Origin: Owenia fusiformis | Lineage: Eukaryota; Annelida; Polychaeta; Sabellida; Oweniidae | Direction of reading: 5' to 3' | Assembly (NCBI GenBank): GCA_903813345.2 | Contig: CAIIXF020000001.1 | Span: forward strand, 7,317,098 to 7,381,097 | DNA length: 64,000 bases | Shown here: positions 53,081 to 64,000 of the stretch, piece by piece | How positions within the stretch are numbered: position 1 is the first letter of the stretch | How the letters are laid out: the number at the start of each line of letters is the position of its first letter | Notes under the pieces: model-generated | The model's input: the letters and a program-made list of their open reading frames with translations, nothing else | Database searches by the model: none | Told to the model about the DNA's origin: nothing | Program-made: the position numbers and the translations under genes

Positions 53081-53353
53081 CACCAATTAACTTATCTGTC
53101 AGTTTATAAATCTAAAGATTAGATACCATGTCTTATAATTTTAGTATTTAATTGATATGATTTTATACTCAACAGCTTTCTGACATGTGCAATATAGATT
53201 GAATCAATTGTGATATTATTTTTACCACATTAATGTAGTCTGAAAGTGATATCTCACAACATGCTTGATTACTGGATAATAATAATATTGGTTGGAAAAT
53301 CCAACTTGTTGCTTGTAATTTTGTATACATCTGATTCTAGGTCAAAAAGCAAC

Positions 53354-53364
53354 AATAAAATAAA
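53354..53364 (+). other. Polyadenylation signals of the decarboxylase gene
   Basis: Two overlapping AATAAA hexamers about 605 bases after the stop codon, with another at 53409. They would give a 3' UTR of about 0.6 kb that includes the hairpin insertion. Confidence 0.5.
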
Positions 53365-53667
53365 GGGCTGGTGTAATAACTTTCCCAATGTGATTAGAAT
53401 TATTTTTGAATAAAATACAACATAACATTACAAGTTGATTTAATTATTATTACTTTATTGTAGAGTGGTTGTTTTGCATGATGTTTGTGTATGATAATAC
53501 TATACACATTGAATTTGACAAAGCTTAAATTATTTGTACATTTTATAGAGCATTACATTATTGAACAGGTCTATTCTACACAAATGCACAACTGTAACAT
53601 AACAGCCATGTTGCATTAACCAACACCATGAATGTATTTTCTCAGATTAATTGTTGCATAAATATAT

Positions 53668-53815
53668 GAGGCATTAACATGACAAAATGTCACCAACAGT
53701 TATTAGAAGTTGCAAGAATTTGTTATAGACACCGAACGCCAACCACATTGGAAGTTGCAAGAATTTGTTATAGACACCGAACGCCAACCACAGTCCACAA
53801 AAAAGTTGGATATAA
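53668..53815 (+). repeat. Dispersed repeat family copy with an internal 48-bp duplication
   Basis: Starts 'aggcattaacatgacaaaat'. The block 'ttggaagttgcaagaatttg' with 'acaccgaacgccaaccac' is present twice in tandem, about 48 bp apart. It ends 'aaaaaagttgg'. The rest of 53820-54920, between the converging genes, shows no gene. Confidence 0.6.
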
Positions 53816-54926
53816 TATCTGGTTTTGACATAGTAATCTATCAACTTAGCCATTTGGATTCACTAGAGTGAGCAGTAACACTGTAAAGATTTAGACCAAG
53901 AAATGTATTCATGTGTCTAAGTGCCTCTAATTATGTGGAGTGGTCAATCCACTTCCTTAATTATTTTCATGAATTTTTCCCAATGGTTTACATACTTAGA
54001 TATGACATGTTGATGTCCTACGATTTAAGCTGACAAGCTCTGTTCAACATTGTGATCTAAAAATGTTTTGTCATGGAAAAAAGACCTCACCAAAACCTAT
54101 GTGGTTTCCTTTCCTATGTGATTTCAATAAAATACTGTAAACAATATTGCCAAACATATAAATAAGCATGGAGTATTAAAAAATTGCACTTTCATTTGGC
54201 ATGTAAATGGTTACAATGCATTCCAAACAATTACTTACATTCTCACAGTTTTGCTTTGTAACAATAATACAGAGTATTTACAAGGACATATCATGTATGT
54301 AACAGATGCTGTTACTTAGAAGCAATCCATTATTGTCCATTATTGCATATTATAGTGTTCAATGTACATCGCACATTTCATATTATACATCTTACATTTT
54401 CCACATAAGCAGTTAATTGCACAAAATTGTATTGTATTTTCACGCATGTAGCAGCTGGCTACATTGAGTGTGTGTAGCACATTTCATTTGTTTAAAGAAA
54501 CATGTATCCACAATATAATCAACATAAAGAATCATGAGAGTATTAGACTAGAAACAGTGCTAGACAGGAGGAATTCTAGTCCTTGTTCAAATGACCACTG
54601 TATCAAATGACCACTCAAGAGTGAAATCCTTGATGTATTGTAACATATAGATATATTGCATATATCATACATTCATAATGGATGTGCTAAAATATTTATG
54701 GACCACATCAGCCTTGTATGGCTTCAGTACAATCATAATCACATTTATACATTAAGTCTTAAAATGCAAAGCACTGTTATGGGACATAAACATTTTACAA
54801 TGAGCCATGGATTTACTGTATGTGCGTATAAGGATCATATTTTGGCTTCTATGTCTAGCTCTTCCTTGGATTGATATAAAATCCAGCTAAATTCTGCCAA
54901 GAAATGGGCAGGATATTATGCATGTC

Positions 54927-55068
54927 ATGCCTGGGTCACATTTGCTCCAATTCATCAGCCAGTGCCCAGCCGAGTGAGTATTCTGTTTGAAATTGTATTC
55001 AGTTTCGAATAAAATACTTAATTGGCTGGGCGCCAGCCAATGAATTGGAGTAAATTTGATCCAGGCAT
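54927..55068. mobile_element. Hairpin MITE, 'gcctgggtcacatttgctcc' type
   Basis: The left arm 'tgcctgggtcacatttgctc' with 'caattcat' pairs with the right arm, whose reverse complement begins 'tgcctggatcaaatttactc'. Non-coding, intergenic, between two convergent genes. Confidence 0.65.
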
Positions 55069-55205
55069 CACTTGCTTAAGTTTCAGGTAGGTTGCCATAA
55101 TCTCTCAAGGAGGCTTCCCCCATATGATACATTCACGTTTTAAATAATACATACATGTATTTGTCAATACTGGTAAAATCACAAGGAGAGCATGCATATG
55201 GAATA

Positions 55206-58200
55206 CTAGGACTGTAACATACTAGGAGCATCCAACAACATGGAGAAGTCATCTCTAGGTTCATCTTCATGGAATGGATTATGTTCATCTGAGTTTTTTG
55301 CGAATGGATTTAAACTAGCGTCGTATTCTCCTGAATCATCGTGGAATGGATTCATTTCTGAGTGATTCACCACATTTTTGTTGACATCCCCAAACTTGAG
55401 GGCTTCAGTATCAGTATGGAGGTCTTTAAAGTCTTTTAGTTCAGTTGGGGTGGGAATAGATGGCACTGGATCCTTAACAGGTTTAGGGGGCCTCTTAAGT
55501 GGTAGCTCTAGGGCTTCCTCTGGGGAGCTTATACTAGGGGTGTTATTGCCACTACTCATGTAAAACATCTGTGATTTCAGTTTGCTTGATTCTGTTGTTA
55601 GTCTTGGTTCTTGTTTGTAATGGTTATCACTTATTTCTAGCTCATCCAGATGTAGTAAATTCTGGGAAAATTTTAATGTTCCTTTCAGGATATCTCTAAC
55701 CTGTAAATAGAATAGGATACAATAAGATGAAACAATGTGGAAAAACAATGTGGAAATAAAGGATACAATACAAGAACTTAATGTTGAGAATCTAATCTGA
55801 CATTGAAATTTAAACTGTGTTTTGGCCTTGCATCAAGTTTTGCCCCCATTTAACATTTCTTTAACTAGGGGAAGGGATTTTAAAGGAGGAATGGAGGTAA
55901 AGCGGGGTGGGGCTAGCACAGACTTTGTGAGCTTTGTGATACTTGTATAAATTGAACACCTCTGGCAGTCAAATATAATATAACCTACCTGCTTAAGACC
56001 AGCTAAAGCAAGCAGTAACTCATCCTCATTCTTCAACTTCTGACTCAACAATGTTGTCTGAATTTTCCCTAAAATGTAACAATATTGTTAAAATCCGAAG
56101 ATGAAGGAATATGACCCCAAAATAGATCAATCGATCAGACCTGATTTGTCTATTTCAATGAAATACAAGGCATTAACATGCAAAATGTCATCACCTGCTA
56201 TTTCATACAGACTCTGACTGCAGAACCCTGACTGCCGAAAAACTAACCACTTTTGGTGGTTACATAAAAGTTAGTTTAATAGTTACTATTAAAGAATACA
56301 GTGAAATCTAGCTGTTCAAAGAAATGGGCTGAATATGTTTTCTAAACAAACCTATCTGTTCATCCATCTTTCCTGCGCAGTATGTACACATGGCCTGGGA
56401 CTCATTCAGCTGTCCCTGGACTAAGGCAAGGTTCTGCTGAAGTTCAACCTCCTGTAAAACATAGACAAGACCTCTTAATGAATGAAAATGTACAGGCTTT
56501 CTTTGAGGTATCATCTCTTCTTAATGTGAAGGGCAGAGATATTTTCGGGGAGCCTAATCCTAGTTAATTTATTAATAAATGTGATTTGCAGGAAATTATT
56601 TCCTTTAAATGTGAAAAGGCATAAATTCTCTTTACAAGCCTTGTCAATGAGTTTTTAGTAAGACTAATCAGGGTAAACAAGTAACTGCTTTAAATGGCTA
56701 AATGATAGTCTTATAATTGTTTAGTAACCACCACAAGAACTGTACTGTAAATATGCATTAATTTCTTACCTCTTTGGATGATTTCTTTTTATTTATTTTT
56801 GCCCTAGAGGGTAATGTTGCATATTTAAAGGGGGAGCCACTGGGTGGTGGGTCCTCTGGAGTCATCTGATCCAGGTTTTGAAGACTACCACTAAGGGCTG
56901 GTGTCTTGGATTCCAAACGTGCCATACTTGATGCTGAAGGTCTCGCATGTTCATTCATGGAAGATTTTCTTTGAACACCATTTACTACAGTGTCTCCTGA
57001 AGCAATAATGTGCATATGTGTTAAATCGACTATATGCATTTAGTCGCTAGATTTACTCTTTTGAGTCTAATTAACATTTCTCCAGAGCTAACTTTTTAAC
57101 ATTAAACATTCACCAAAAGGTTGGGTAAAAGACACAAAATAAAGATATACTTTCCAGTGTCACATTAAATTACAAACTCAAATTAAACCAGGCACTAACA
57201 TGAAATAACATCATCATTTGGTTGCAATTGCCAGACTGCAAAAGTGTAACAATATGTCACAAATATGTATGCTGAATTGCAGTCAGAGAAAAACAGTGGC
57301 TATAGCAATATGTCCAAGAAGTGGCAAAATATGTCCAAGAAGTGGCAAAATACAAACTTTGAATAATGAAAATCACATCTTCTAACCTGACTCAGATTCT
57401 AAATAAGGGGCACTAGAAGATTTGCCAATAGGTGACACTGCTGGTTCAGAGGCATTTTGTTTGTATGTTAGGTTAGCAGGACGAGTGCCGACTGCACTAA
57501 TACCAGTGTTCATCTTTTCAATGTTCTTAGTTAGAGAAGTTAAGCCAGATTTCATCATGTTAGCAGCAGGATTTAACATGTTAGCCCAACTACCTGCAGA
57601 TGCATCTGTGGAAACAAACACCATGCAGAAAATATTATGGGCTGAGTCAAAATATCATTATAAGACCCTTTATTGCTAATTCCTGTTTTTTTAGCTTAAC
57701 AGAAGTGTCTTTAACCAGCTCCAAATGCATATGATATTTTAACTGGCCCCTTAGTACTAGTGTTAGTTCGAAACAGTGTGCCACACAGCCCCAATATGAC
57801 ACAGCCACTGCTTTATTTTAAAGCACAGGCAAATATGGGATATTTTTGAGCATGTGTGCTAAACCGAGAATGCAAAATAGAAAGGTTATGGCGATACTGC
57901 AATTAAATCAAGATTAGTCTTACACGAAGCCCTCGTGGTAGCCTCCACCTCCCAGTCAATAATATACTGTGCATGAAAAAGGTGGGGGAGGTATATACAG
58001 GCTTCATGAAAGACTAAATCAAGACAAGGTAAATTAGTAAATTCAAATTTAAGTAAGATTATGAATTCCACTTGTAAGAAAACATGAATCAAGTTAGTAC
58101 TAAACCATTGCAAAGCACCCTTTTGCTATGTTAAGCCTCAGTCACATTTGCTCTATGGCAGCCGTAGCTTCACAAAATAGATATAGAAAATCCACATGGT

Positions 58201-58421
58201 ACTGGCTATTCGTATATCTTATGCTGCATATTTCTATCGATTTTGGGAAGCTACGGCCTCCAAACATTTGCCATATAACAAATGAGACAGAGGCATTAAT
58301 ATTAAATGTATGCCTGAACAATTTGTGAAATTGTTACAATGAATTTCTCACCTTTTTGTTTACTCTGTTGCCTAACATGCTGCAGCTTCTGGTATGTGTA
58401 ATTATGAGGTTTGGGATATTG
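55206..58421 (-). CDS. C-terminal part of a TBC1D5-like Rab GTPase-activating protein (partial)
   Basis: Six minus-strand exons join in frame: 58421-58352, 57605-57387, 56996-56770, 56451-56352, 56068-55989 and 55700-55206 (stop TAG). They give about 396 residues with GT-AG introns. The first exon starts at an acceptor, so the N-terminal part lies to the right and I did not find it. Recognisable segments are a helical stretch VELQQNLALVQGQLNESQ with CTYCAGKMDEQI, the stretch KNEDELLLALAGLKQVRDIL with KGTLKFSQ, and ISDNHY. As I recall the family, these match the end of TBC1D5, a Rab7 GAP that acts with retromer and VPS29 on endosomes. The last 60 residues carry three NPF tripeptides among acidic residues, the ligand type for EH-domain endocytic proteins. 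The middle is Ser/Pro-rich and probably disordered. No TBC domain is present here, so the name rests on the tail alone. Confidence 0.6.
56168..56275 (+). repeat. Dispersed repeat family copy
   Basis: 'aaggcattaacatgcaaaat' then 'gtcatcacctg', 'ccctgactgccgaaaaacta' and 'accacttt'. Intronic in the TBC1D5-like gene. Confidence 0.5.
57190..57270 (+). repeat. Dispersed repeat family, short copy
   Basis: 'ccaggcactaacatgaaata', 'gttgcaattgccagactgca' and 'gtaacaatatgtcac'. Intronic in the TBC1D5-like gene. Confidence 0.4.
57911..58020. mobile_element. 110-bp hairpin MITE
   Basis: The left 'agattagtcttacacgaagc' pairs with the reverse complement of the right end, 'gatttagtctttcatgaagc', and both continue into 'cctccacct'/'cctccccca'. 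Intronic, non-coding. Confidence 0.6.
58133..58297. mobile_element. Hairpin MITE, 'gcctcagtcacatttgct' type
   Basis: The left 'aagcctcagtcacatttgct' with 'gccgtagcttc' pairs with the reverse complement of 'gaagctacggc' and 'aacaaatgagacagaggcat'. Its outer end resembles the MITE at 54927-55068, so the two may be one family. It lies about 55 bases from the exon at 58352. Confidence 0.6.
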
Positions 58422-58610
58422 CTGGAAAATACAAGTAAGTATACAGGGATGACATATATCTTTTATTGACTCTCTGATGTCATTACAATGACATATTAGT
58501 CACAAAGATACTTCTGAGAAAACACTGTCATTTTATGTTTTATGGCTACACAGTATACATGCTACATCACTGTTTGAAGATAAATCAAATTAACTCTAAT
58601 ACAAGATATC

Positions 58611-59609
58611 TACAGTGCGCATCAAAAAAACGCAACAGATTGTTATCTCGGAAAAGCTCAAAACCAGTAATAACAGCATTGATTTCATTCAATGCACTAT
58701 AAAGCCACGTGTCTCCTCTTTACAATGATATATCATTCATTGATATTTGGTCATGGTTGGGCGAGTAATCATTCCATTTGCAAAGTGGGCCAAAATTAGC
58801 TTTTGACCAAGTTATAAACATTGCAAAAGTCAGTGTACGGAGCCCGATGCAATTTTGCAAGAAAACATAAAACCAATGCTGACTGCATCCTTTTCAGTCA
58901 ATGTATCAAAAAGCCAAATTACTCCTCTTTGCAATAGAATATCATTCATTCACAGGGAGTCATGACTGGCCGAATAATCATTAATTTTGCAAAGTGGGGC
59001 AAAATTAAGCTCGGACCTAAGTTTTAAACATTGCAAAAGTCAGTACAAGGGGCATAGGGGCCATTGGATGAAGGTGTGACAGGTGTGGGATAGACTGTAA
59101 AGTGTTCATACTCATACTCTTGCAAGAATACATCATATAACCCCTCCAAATTGCCACCACTTCCTTGCACATAAAGATGCGCTCATCTGTCCATGTCATG
59201 CATGGTTCAGCCCTGAGTCATCTGTGGGTTAAAGCAGAGAAAAGCAACCCATAAGCAATTCTTTCTCGAAGTTTTGCGATATCTGGTGGAGGAATGGTGA
59301 GCACAGATGCTCCTGAGATAGCTCCAAAAGAAAAAGTTACAACAATTCAAGTCAGGGGAACTTCCATTGGCACTTAGTCCTTGTGCTGATTTTTGCAATA
59401 TCTAAAACTTGGTCAAGAGCCGATTTTGACCCACTGGGCACATGGAAGGATTTCTCACCCAACCATCACCACATGTGAATGAATGACATATCATTGCAAA
59501 GAGGAGAGACGTGGCTTTATGGTACATTGAATTAAATTGATGTAGTCATCACTAGTTTTATGATTTTACGAGATAACTAATTGTTGCGTTTTTATTGATA
59601 CGCCCTGTA
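58611..59609 (-). mobile_element. Degenerate mariner/Tc1-type transposon 3
   Basis: The ends are TACAGTGCGCATC... and, reversed, TACAGGGCGTATCAATAAAA, both leading into 'aacgcaaca' and 'gttatctcg'. TA lies at each edge and the length is 999 bp. The minus strand has a piece reading SSPDLNCCNFFFWSYLR (about 59360-59310), a decayed SPDLxPCDFFLWGYLK motif, then KLRERIAYGL in another frame. The left half holds a ~180-bp internal duplication ('gcaaagtggg(g/c)caaaatta' near 58780 and 58998). Not autonomous. Confidence 0.8.
59207..59398 (-). pseudogene. Mariner transposase C-terminal remnant
   Basis: A 63-codon frame includes SPDLNCCNFFFWSYLRS, which keeps the catalytic Asp context of the third transposase block. 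The upstream blocks and the DNA-binding domain are not readable. Confidence 0.65.
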
Positions 59610-59611
59610 TA

Positions 59612-59705
59612 ATATGACAAAATGTCATCACTTGTTGCAATTACAAAAGTGTAAACATTTGTTACAGATGATTAAATCCCAGTAACAAAAAATAGTGACT
59701 ATTGT
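59612..59705 (+). repeat. Dispersed repeat family copy next to mariner 3
   Basis: 'atgacaaaatgtcatcactt', 'gttgcaattacaaaagtgta' and 'tttgttacagatgatt' in order. It starts three bases after the mariner, which may have inserted at its edge. Confidence 0.45.
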
Positions 59706-59855
59706 AATGACCCTTGGGCACATCCATCGGGGAGCTGTAGTGTACCGAGCCAGATACTAGACTCGAAAGAGAGTGTGCTAAATTCAATGCCCCATAAAGG
59801 AATCAAACCCAGGACCTTCCTCTCTCAAGTCAGACGCTCTATTGTTATGATATCA
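59705..59855 (-). mobile_element. Probable tRNA-derived SINE
   Basis: The minus strand reads AGAGCGTCTGACTTGAGAGG, then GGTCCTGGGTTTGATTCC. The second part fits a tRNA B box (GGTTCGATTCC) preceded by an anticodon-arm-like segment. The A box is decayed. About 90 bp of non-tRNA sequence follow. Confidence 0.45.
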
Positions 59856-62270
59856 AAACTTTGGGAAAAACTTGAATGGTCTTGATTATAATAGGGCTTT
59901 CCAGCATGACTAGATTCATTTGAATCGAATTTTCAAATTTCTGAAATGCCATAAATCTATGTGGTCAAATGAACTATAAATATATACCGAGAATGTGTTC
60001 ACATTTCTTTAGAATCCTAAATCTCGCGAATGAAAAATCCTCGAAATGTGAACACCTCCTAATCTGAACACTTTAATGGCATTCGGATTAGACAGGTTTT
60101 ACCATAGTTACATAATATGTGAGAATTGATTTATTCAAAAATCCATGTCAAAAAATCCAATATCAGAGGTGCGCAATGAAACCTTCATTGCGTTTGTTGC
60201 TGCTATCGGGTGATAGAATCTGTCAATCTGGTTTAGTCTCAAACACAGCTTGTCTGTATGTCAGGTTTATTATTTGTTTCCTCATTCTCTGTTTCTAAAA
60301 TACGCTCTGTCGAAATTTTCAGTTTTGAATTTCCAAGTTTTCAATGCTAAACAGCTCGCACAAAGGTTTTTCCATTTACAAACCATGATGTGAAAAGTTG
60401 AGGTGCAAGTTGTTTGTGACAGCCTATGTGAGCGGGAATCATCCTATGCAAGTTTGAACTCAATGTGTGTGTAAAATTGACACGTTCATTCGAAATTTAC
60501 TTTGATCTGTGTGTAATTTTTCCAGGATTCTATGTTACTTATAACACAATCAGTGTGACATTTCAACATTCCTTTGGATTTTTGCAAAGTGATTCGAGTC
60601 ACCTGTAACTCTTTGTGTGACACTTGATAGAACCGGTGAGTGTGTGAATGAAAATAAGTTATGTAAAAAAATTAACTGTTGGTATAACATAGATTGAAAA
60701 TCGCATACAATGATGTGAGTTTTGAATCATACAGTTCGAGTGTTGCATCATATGGTTCGACTTTTCACATGGATCATGTATCGTCAAATTTTGATACAAA
60801 ATAAATTCCATATTCATAGGTTGTCACAAGGATTGCCCAGAAAACAAGATTTAAAGGAAATTGGAATTTGTGACTTTATTTAACCTAAAACCATGTGTTA
60901 CAATTACGGAAAAATGATCACAAAATGATCCATATAAAAAGTTATGCCATATAAAAAGTTTTGTCTGGCGAATGTAAACAAAGGAGGTTACTTTGCTAAG
61001 GCTAGCCACGCTATCCACAGGTATACATTATTGTTGTATGTAGAAAGTGAAATCAATTCCAGAGACTGGGCGCTGTTTTATCGCACGCAGAGCTGGTAAG
61101 GTCACCATTTTTACTGATATGATCAGTTATATTCCGTGGTAATGTTAACAAAGCTAGAGTTAACAAAGGTCGTGGTCATTTGATAGGGGTGTATAGGTCA
61201 AACGTCAAATAACTGTGCTCTGGGGAGTTGCTGTATTTCTAGCTTTTGTTTTTTTAAACCTTGAAATGAAATACTGAAATTAACAATAAACATGATGATA
61301 CTCTTGATTTAATATAAGTAAGAATATGTCCATTTACCAATACCTTTGATTCTGGTATATATAAGCAATGCTGTCAACTAATATCTTATATGATAATTAC
61401 GATGAGACAACACATACAACAATACTGCTTCTACATATTAGGTGCGCTTATAGTGCAAATTACGGTAAGATTTTCTTTCAGTGTCTTTTAAATATATTAT
61501 AAAAGTCTCTTAAATTCAAAGCTTAAAAGATTTAAGTTTAAATGGCAATATTACTTTGGAAGCAGGCTTCCATGAGAACCATTGAAAATTTAGCAAAAAT
61601 TATTATTATCTATTCAGTTATGTATTTAGGTACAGTCCTATGTTAATTGGAAACTTTGTTATTAGGTTTTGTAAAATTGTTAAATAGAAAAACCTGTTGA
61701 AGTAATCAGGTACAAAAAAAGTATATAATCTAATTAATTTAAATTAATTTAATCTTACACTTACACTCTGTAACAAAATTTCTAGCTTTTGAACATTCAT
61801 CATCTATTTTTGTTTTATTGTACAATTGGATTTTATATTCCACTGTGTACTGCTGTATAATAAATTATAAGATAGGTTTCACACAATGAATTTTTAGCTC
61901 AACTTATCTAAAACCTGTAACCAAAGCAAAACTTATGTGCATGACATCTCTCCTTTATGTGCAGTCAGTCTAAGTGAAACTCCACCACAACAAATACGAT
62001 AAAGGGGTTTTGTATGGTGGTCCAATGGTACTTAACAGAAATCATATGTACATTATGTAAACTCTCGGTACTTAGGCAATCAAATATGGACTGCAGTTAA
62101 TTTTTTGTACTTGTAGGAGTACTTTGCCAATATTTAGGAAATATCTAGCTTTAACTTAATTTAAATATCATTTAGATCAGATTTCAGAAATTATAATTCC
62201 ATTGATATGAAAAATTTATAATCCTTATTATGCAATCAACAAGGTATCTACATGTAAGTCTATAGACAGG
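59856..62270. other. Gene-free stretch, probably intron or 5' region of the TBC1D5-like gene
   Basis: No exon, repeat array or RNA gene recognised. A partial 'gaacacctcctaatctgaac...gacaggttttacca' end near 60043-60107 belongs to the MITE family at 3583-3765 and 52369-52495. Confidence 0.4.
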
Positions 62271-63319
62271 GTGCAATGGTAACCGGACAACTCATCCCCT
62301 AGACAACTCATCCCTGGACAACTCATCCCCTAGACAACTCATCCCCTGGACAACTCATCCCCTAGACAACTCATCCCCTGGACAACTCATCCCCTAGACA
62401 ACTCATCCCCTGGACAACTCATCCCATGGACAACTCATCCTTTGGCATGTTTGAGTAATTCAATGTAATATTATTAATTCGTATATTATACAAATGATTA
62501 ACAAGATCCTCCATTTAATCACTTTTGTCACGTAAACAGAACTTCAAAAATGGTTAAGATCTGCACTTCTAACTCTTTCCATTTACATAACGATAGTAAG
62601 GTATTAAAGCGATGATTCTGTTGTCCTCTGACTGACAAGTGAACAAAGACTTTCTTGAGGGGAAATCTGGAAAATTGTTTAAAAAACTATGATATACCAT
62701 GGTACTACAATGGTATTGTCAAGGAGATTATCAACCTATTAATCTGTAATTTGTTTTGTAAATATTTACCTTTGATTTTACTTTTAATATACAATTTCAA
62801 TATTATGTTAACATTGATTGAAGAAGCTCCTTTGATGTCATTATATGTGTGTTGTTCATATTAGTTCAAATATTCTTTAATCCAAAGATAATAATTCACA
62901 GATGAAGTTACTGAAGTTCATGTTTCAAAATTATGCAGAGAGAAAACTTTATTTTTTGTCATGAAATATTAAGCCAGTTGTAATATAAGGACAAAATATG
63001 AGTTTTAATGGCACCGTTTGACCATTTTATTTGTATCAATAAAGTGAAAAATAATATTTAGAATGATTCAAGGTGTATTTAATAAATATTTATTTTCCCA
63101 AAAACTTAACAATTTGGCTTCATGTGATAAAGGATGAGTTGTCTAGGGCATGAGTTGTCTTGGGGATGAGTTGTCCAGGGGATGAGTTGTCTAGGGGATG
63201 AGATGTCCAGGGGATGAGTTGTCTAGGGGATGAGATGTCCCTGGGATGAGTTGTCCAGGGGATGAGTTGTCCAGGGATGAGTTGTCTAGGGGATGAGTTG
63301 TCCGTAAGCCGGTGCAATC
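62271..63319. mobile_element. Element bounded by inverted 16-bp minisatellites
   Basis: The left end has about ten tandem copies of the 16-mer 'acaactcatcccctgg' or '...ctag' (62285-62440). The right end has about eleven copies of its reverse complement (63130-63303). The outermost bases are also inverted: 'gtgcaatggtaaccggacaa' against the reverse complement of the right edge 'gattgcaccggcttacggac'. About 690 bp of AT-rich, non-coding sequence lies between. This is the architecture of a foldback transposon with repetitive ends. The minus-strand frame at 63317-63120 is only the repeat translated. Confidence 0.7.
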
Positions 63320-64000
63320 AGAGTGGCAGTTTATTTAAGAGTTGTTTTGATTAATGATCATTATAGTTTGTGTAGATTCATGGAAAAAATAGTATACATA
63401 ATGTTGTGGTCATTCATTTTATGTTTTTGGTTTTGGTTTCTATATTGTACCTTTATCTCATATTGATATAATATATCATTTTAATAAATCAAGGTATTGC
63501 ATATGATATACTGTACTGGCATAACCAGGACTTTTGAAGTGGGTTCTTCTTTTTGAAAATTTTTGAGCATATTTTTGTGAGCATGCGTAATGTGCACTTC
63601 TCGTTGCTTCAAATATATCATTCTTTGATTTCACCTGTAAAAGTGAATGAAATTCCATAAAATAGCTTAGTTTGTTCTAAAATCTATTCAACCTATATTC
63701 AAATATAACTGAAAATTATAAGGGATTCATGCATCATTACTTGACCGGGGGTTTGCACGAACCCCTTGAACCCCTGATAGCTACAGGCGTAGGCCAGTGC
63801 CAGCAAAGATATGCTATCTTTTGTCCAGGGTACATGTACTTACTAACTAACTACATACTAACTGACCATTTGATATTGATTCATTAATAATATTCTGAAA
63901 ATGTGATTTACTCTTCAATTGGCCAACTCAACAGATTGTTGATTATATTTCTTCAAGACTTAAAAACGATGTCAAAAATACCTCAATGGAAAGAAATATT
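63320..64000. other. Right-edge spacer
   Basis: No gene seen. A decayed inverted pair ('actggcataaccaggacttt' near 63516 and 'gatagctacaggcgtaggcc' near 63776) resembles the MITE at 47209-47393. Confidence 0.35.

Noticed and set aside
59610-64000. TBC-domain exons of the TBC1D5-like gene
   Set aside because: I searched the minus strand for TBC motifs between splice signals and found none; these exons are assumed to lie beyond the right edge.

Overview
The window is animal nuclear DNA, AT-rich, with spliced genes (GT-AG introns, phases that join in frame) separated by dense repeats. The three host genes and the kinds of repeat (mariners, hairpin MITEs, a gag-pro LTR element with a tRNA-Leu primer site, LINE fragments) suggest a non-vertebrate metazoan, probably a marine invertebrate such as a lophotrochozoan. 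I cannot name the species.

Layout. 0.7-9.0 kb: a minus-strand myosin regulatory light chain gene of four coding exons. Its introns hold a hairpin element with a nested mariner, a short MITE and copies of a dispersed repeat. 9.1-14.65 kb: a satellite array built from a unit of about 67 bp. 14.8-33.9 kb: gene-free, nested mobile DNA. It holds a TIR element, an inverted pair of AT-rich arms with a 'ccccagt' minisatellite, a cluster of hairpins around a second mariner, and a very young LTR retrotransposon (25001-33671) inserted into the right arm. 35.1-35.7 kb: a LINE tail fragment. 35.7-40.2 kb: the same satellite in inverted orientation, with the same single-copy flank as the first array and a captured reverse-transcriptase fragment.

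42.6-52.75 kb: a complete plus-strand gene of 14 coding exons for a PLP-dependent decarboxylase of the CSAD/GADL1 family (540 aa). Its introns carry a 1.8-kb 43-bp minisatellite and a tandem array made of its own splice acceptor plus exon start. 55.2-58.4 kb: the last six exons of a minus-strand gene that looks like TBC1D5, whose TBC domain would lie beyond the right edge. 58.6-64 kb: a third mariner, a probable tRNA-derived SINE, and an element whose ends are inverted 16-bp minisatellites.

The three host genes show no functional link to each other. Retelling the insertions gives a relative history: the satellite elements and the inverted arms are old, the mariners are broken, and the LTR element is the latest arrival (LTRs without visible differences, clean 4-bp target duplication). 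The least expected items are the LTR element with an intact 1240-aa Gag-protease frame but no RT or integrase, the inverted satellite pair with matching flanks, the hairpin cluster that repeats a short coding exon, and the repeated splice acceptor in the decarboxylase gene.
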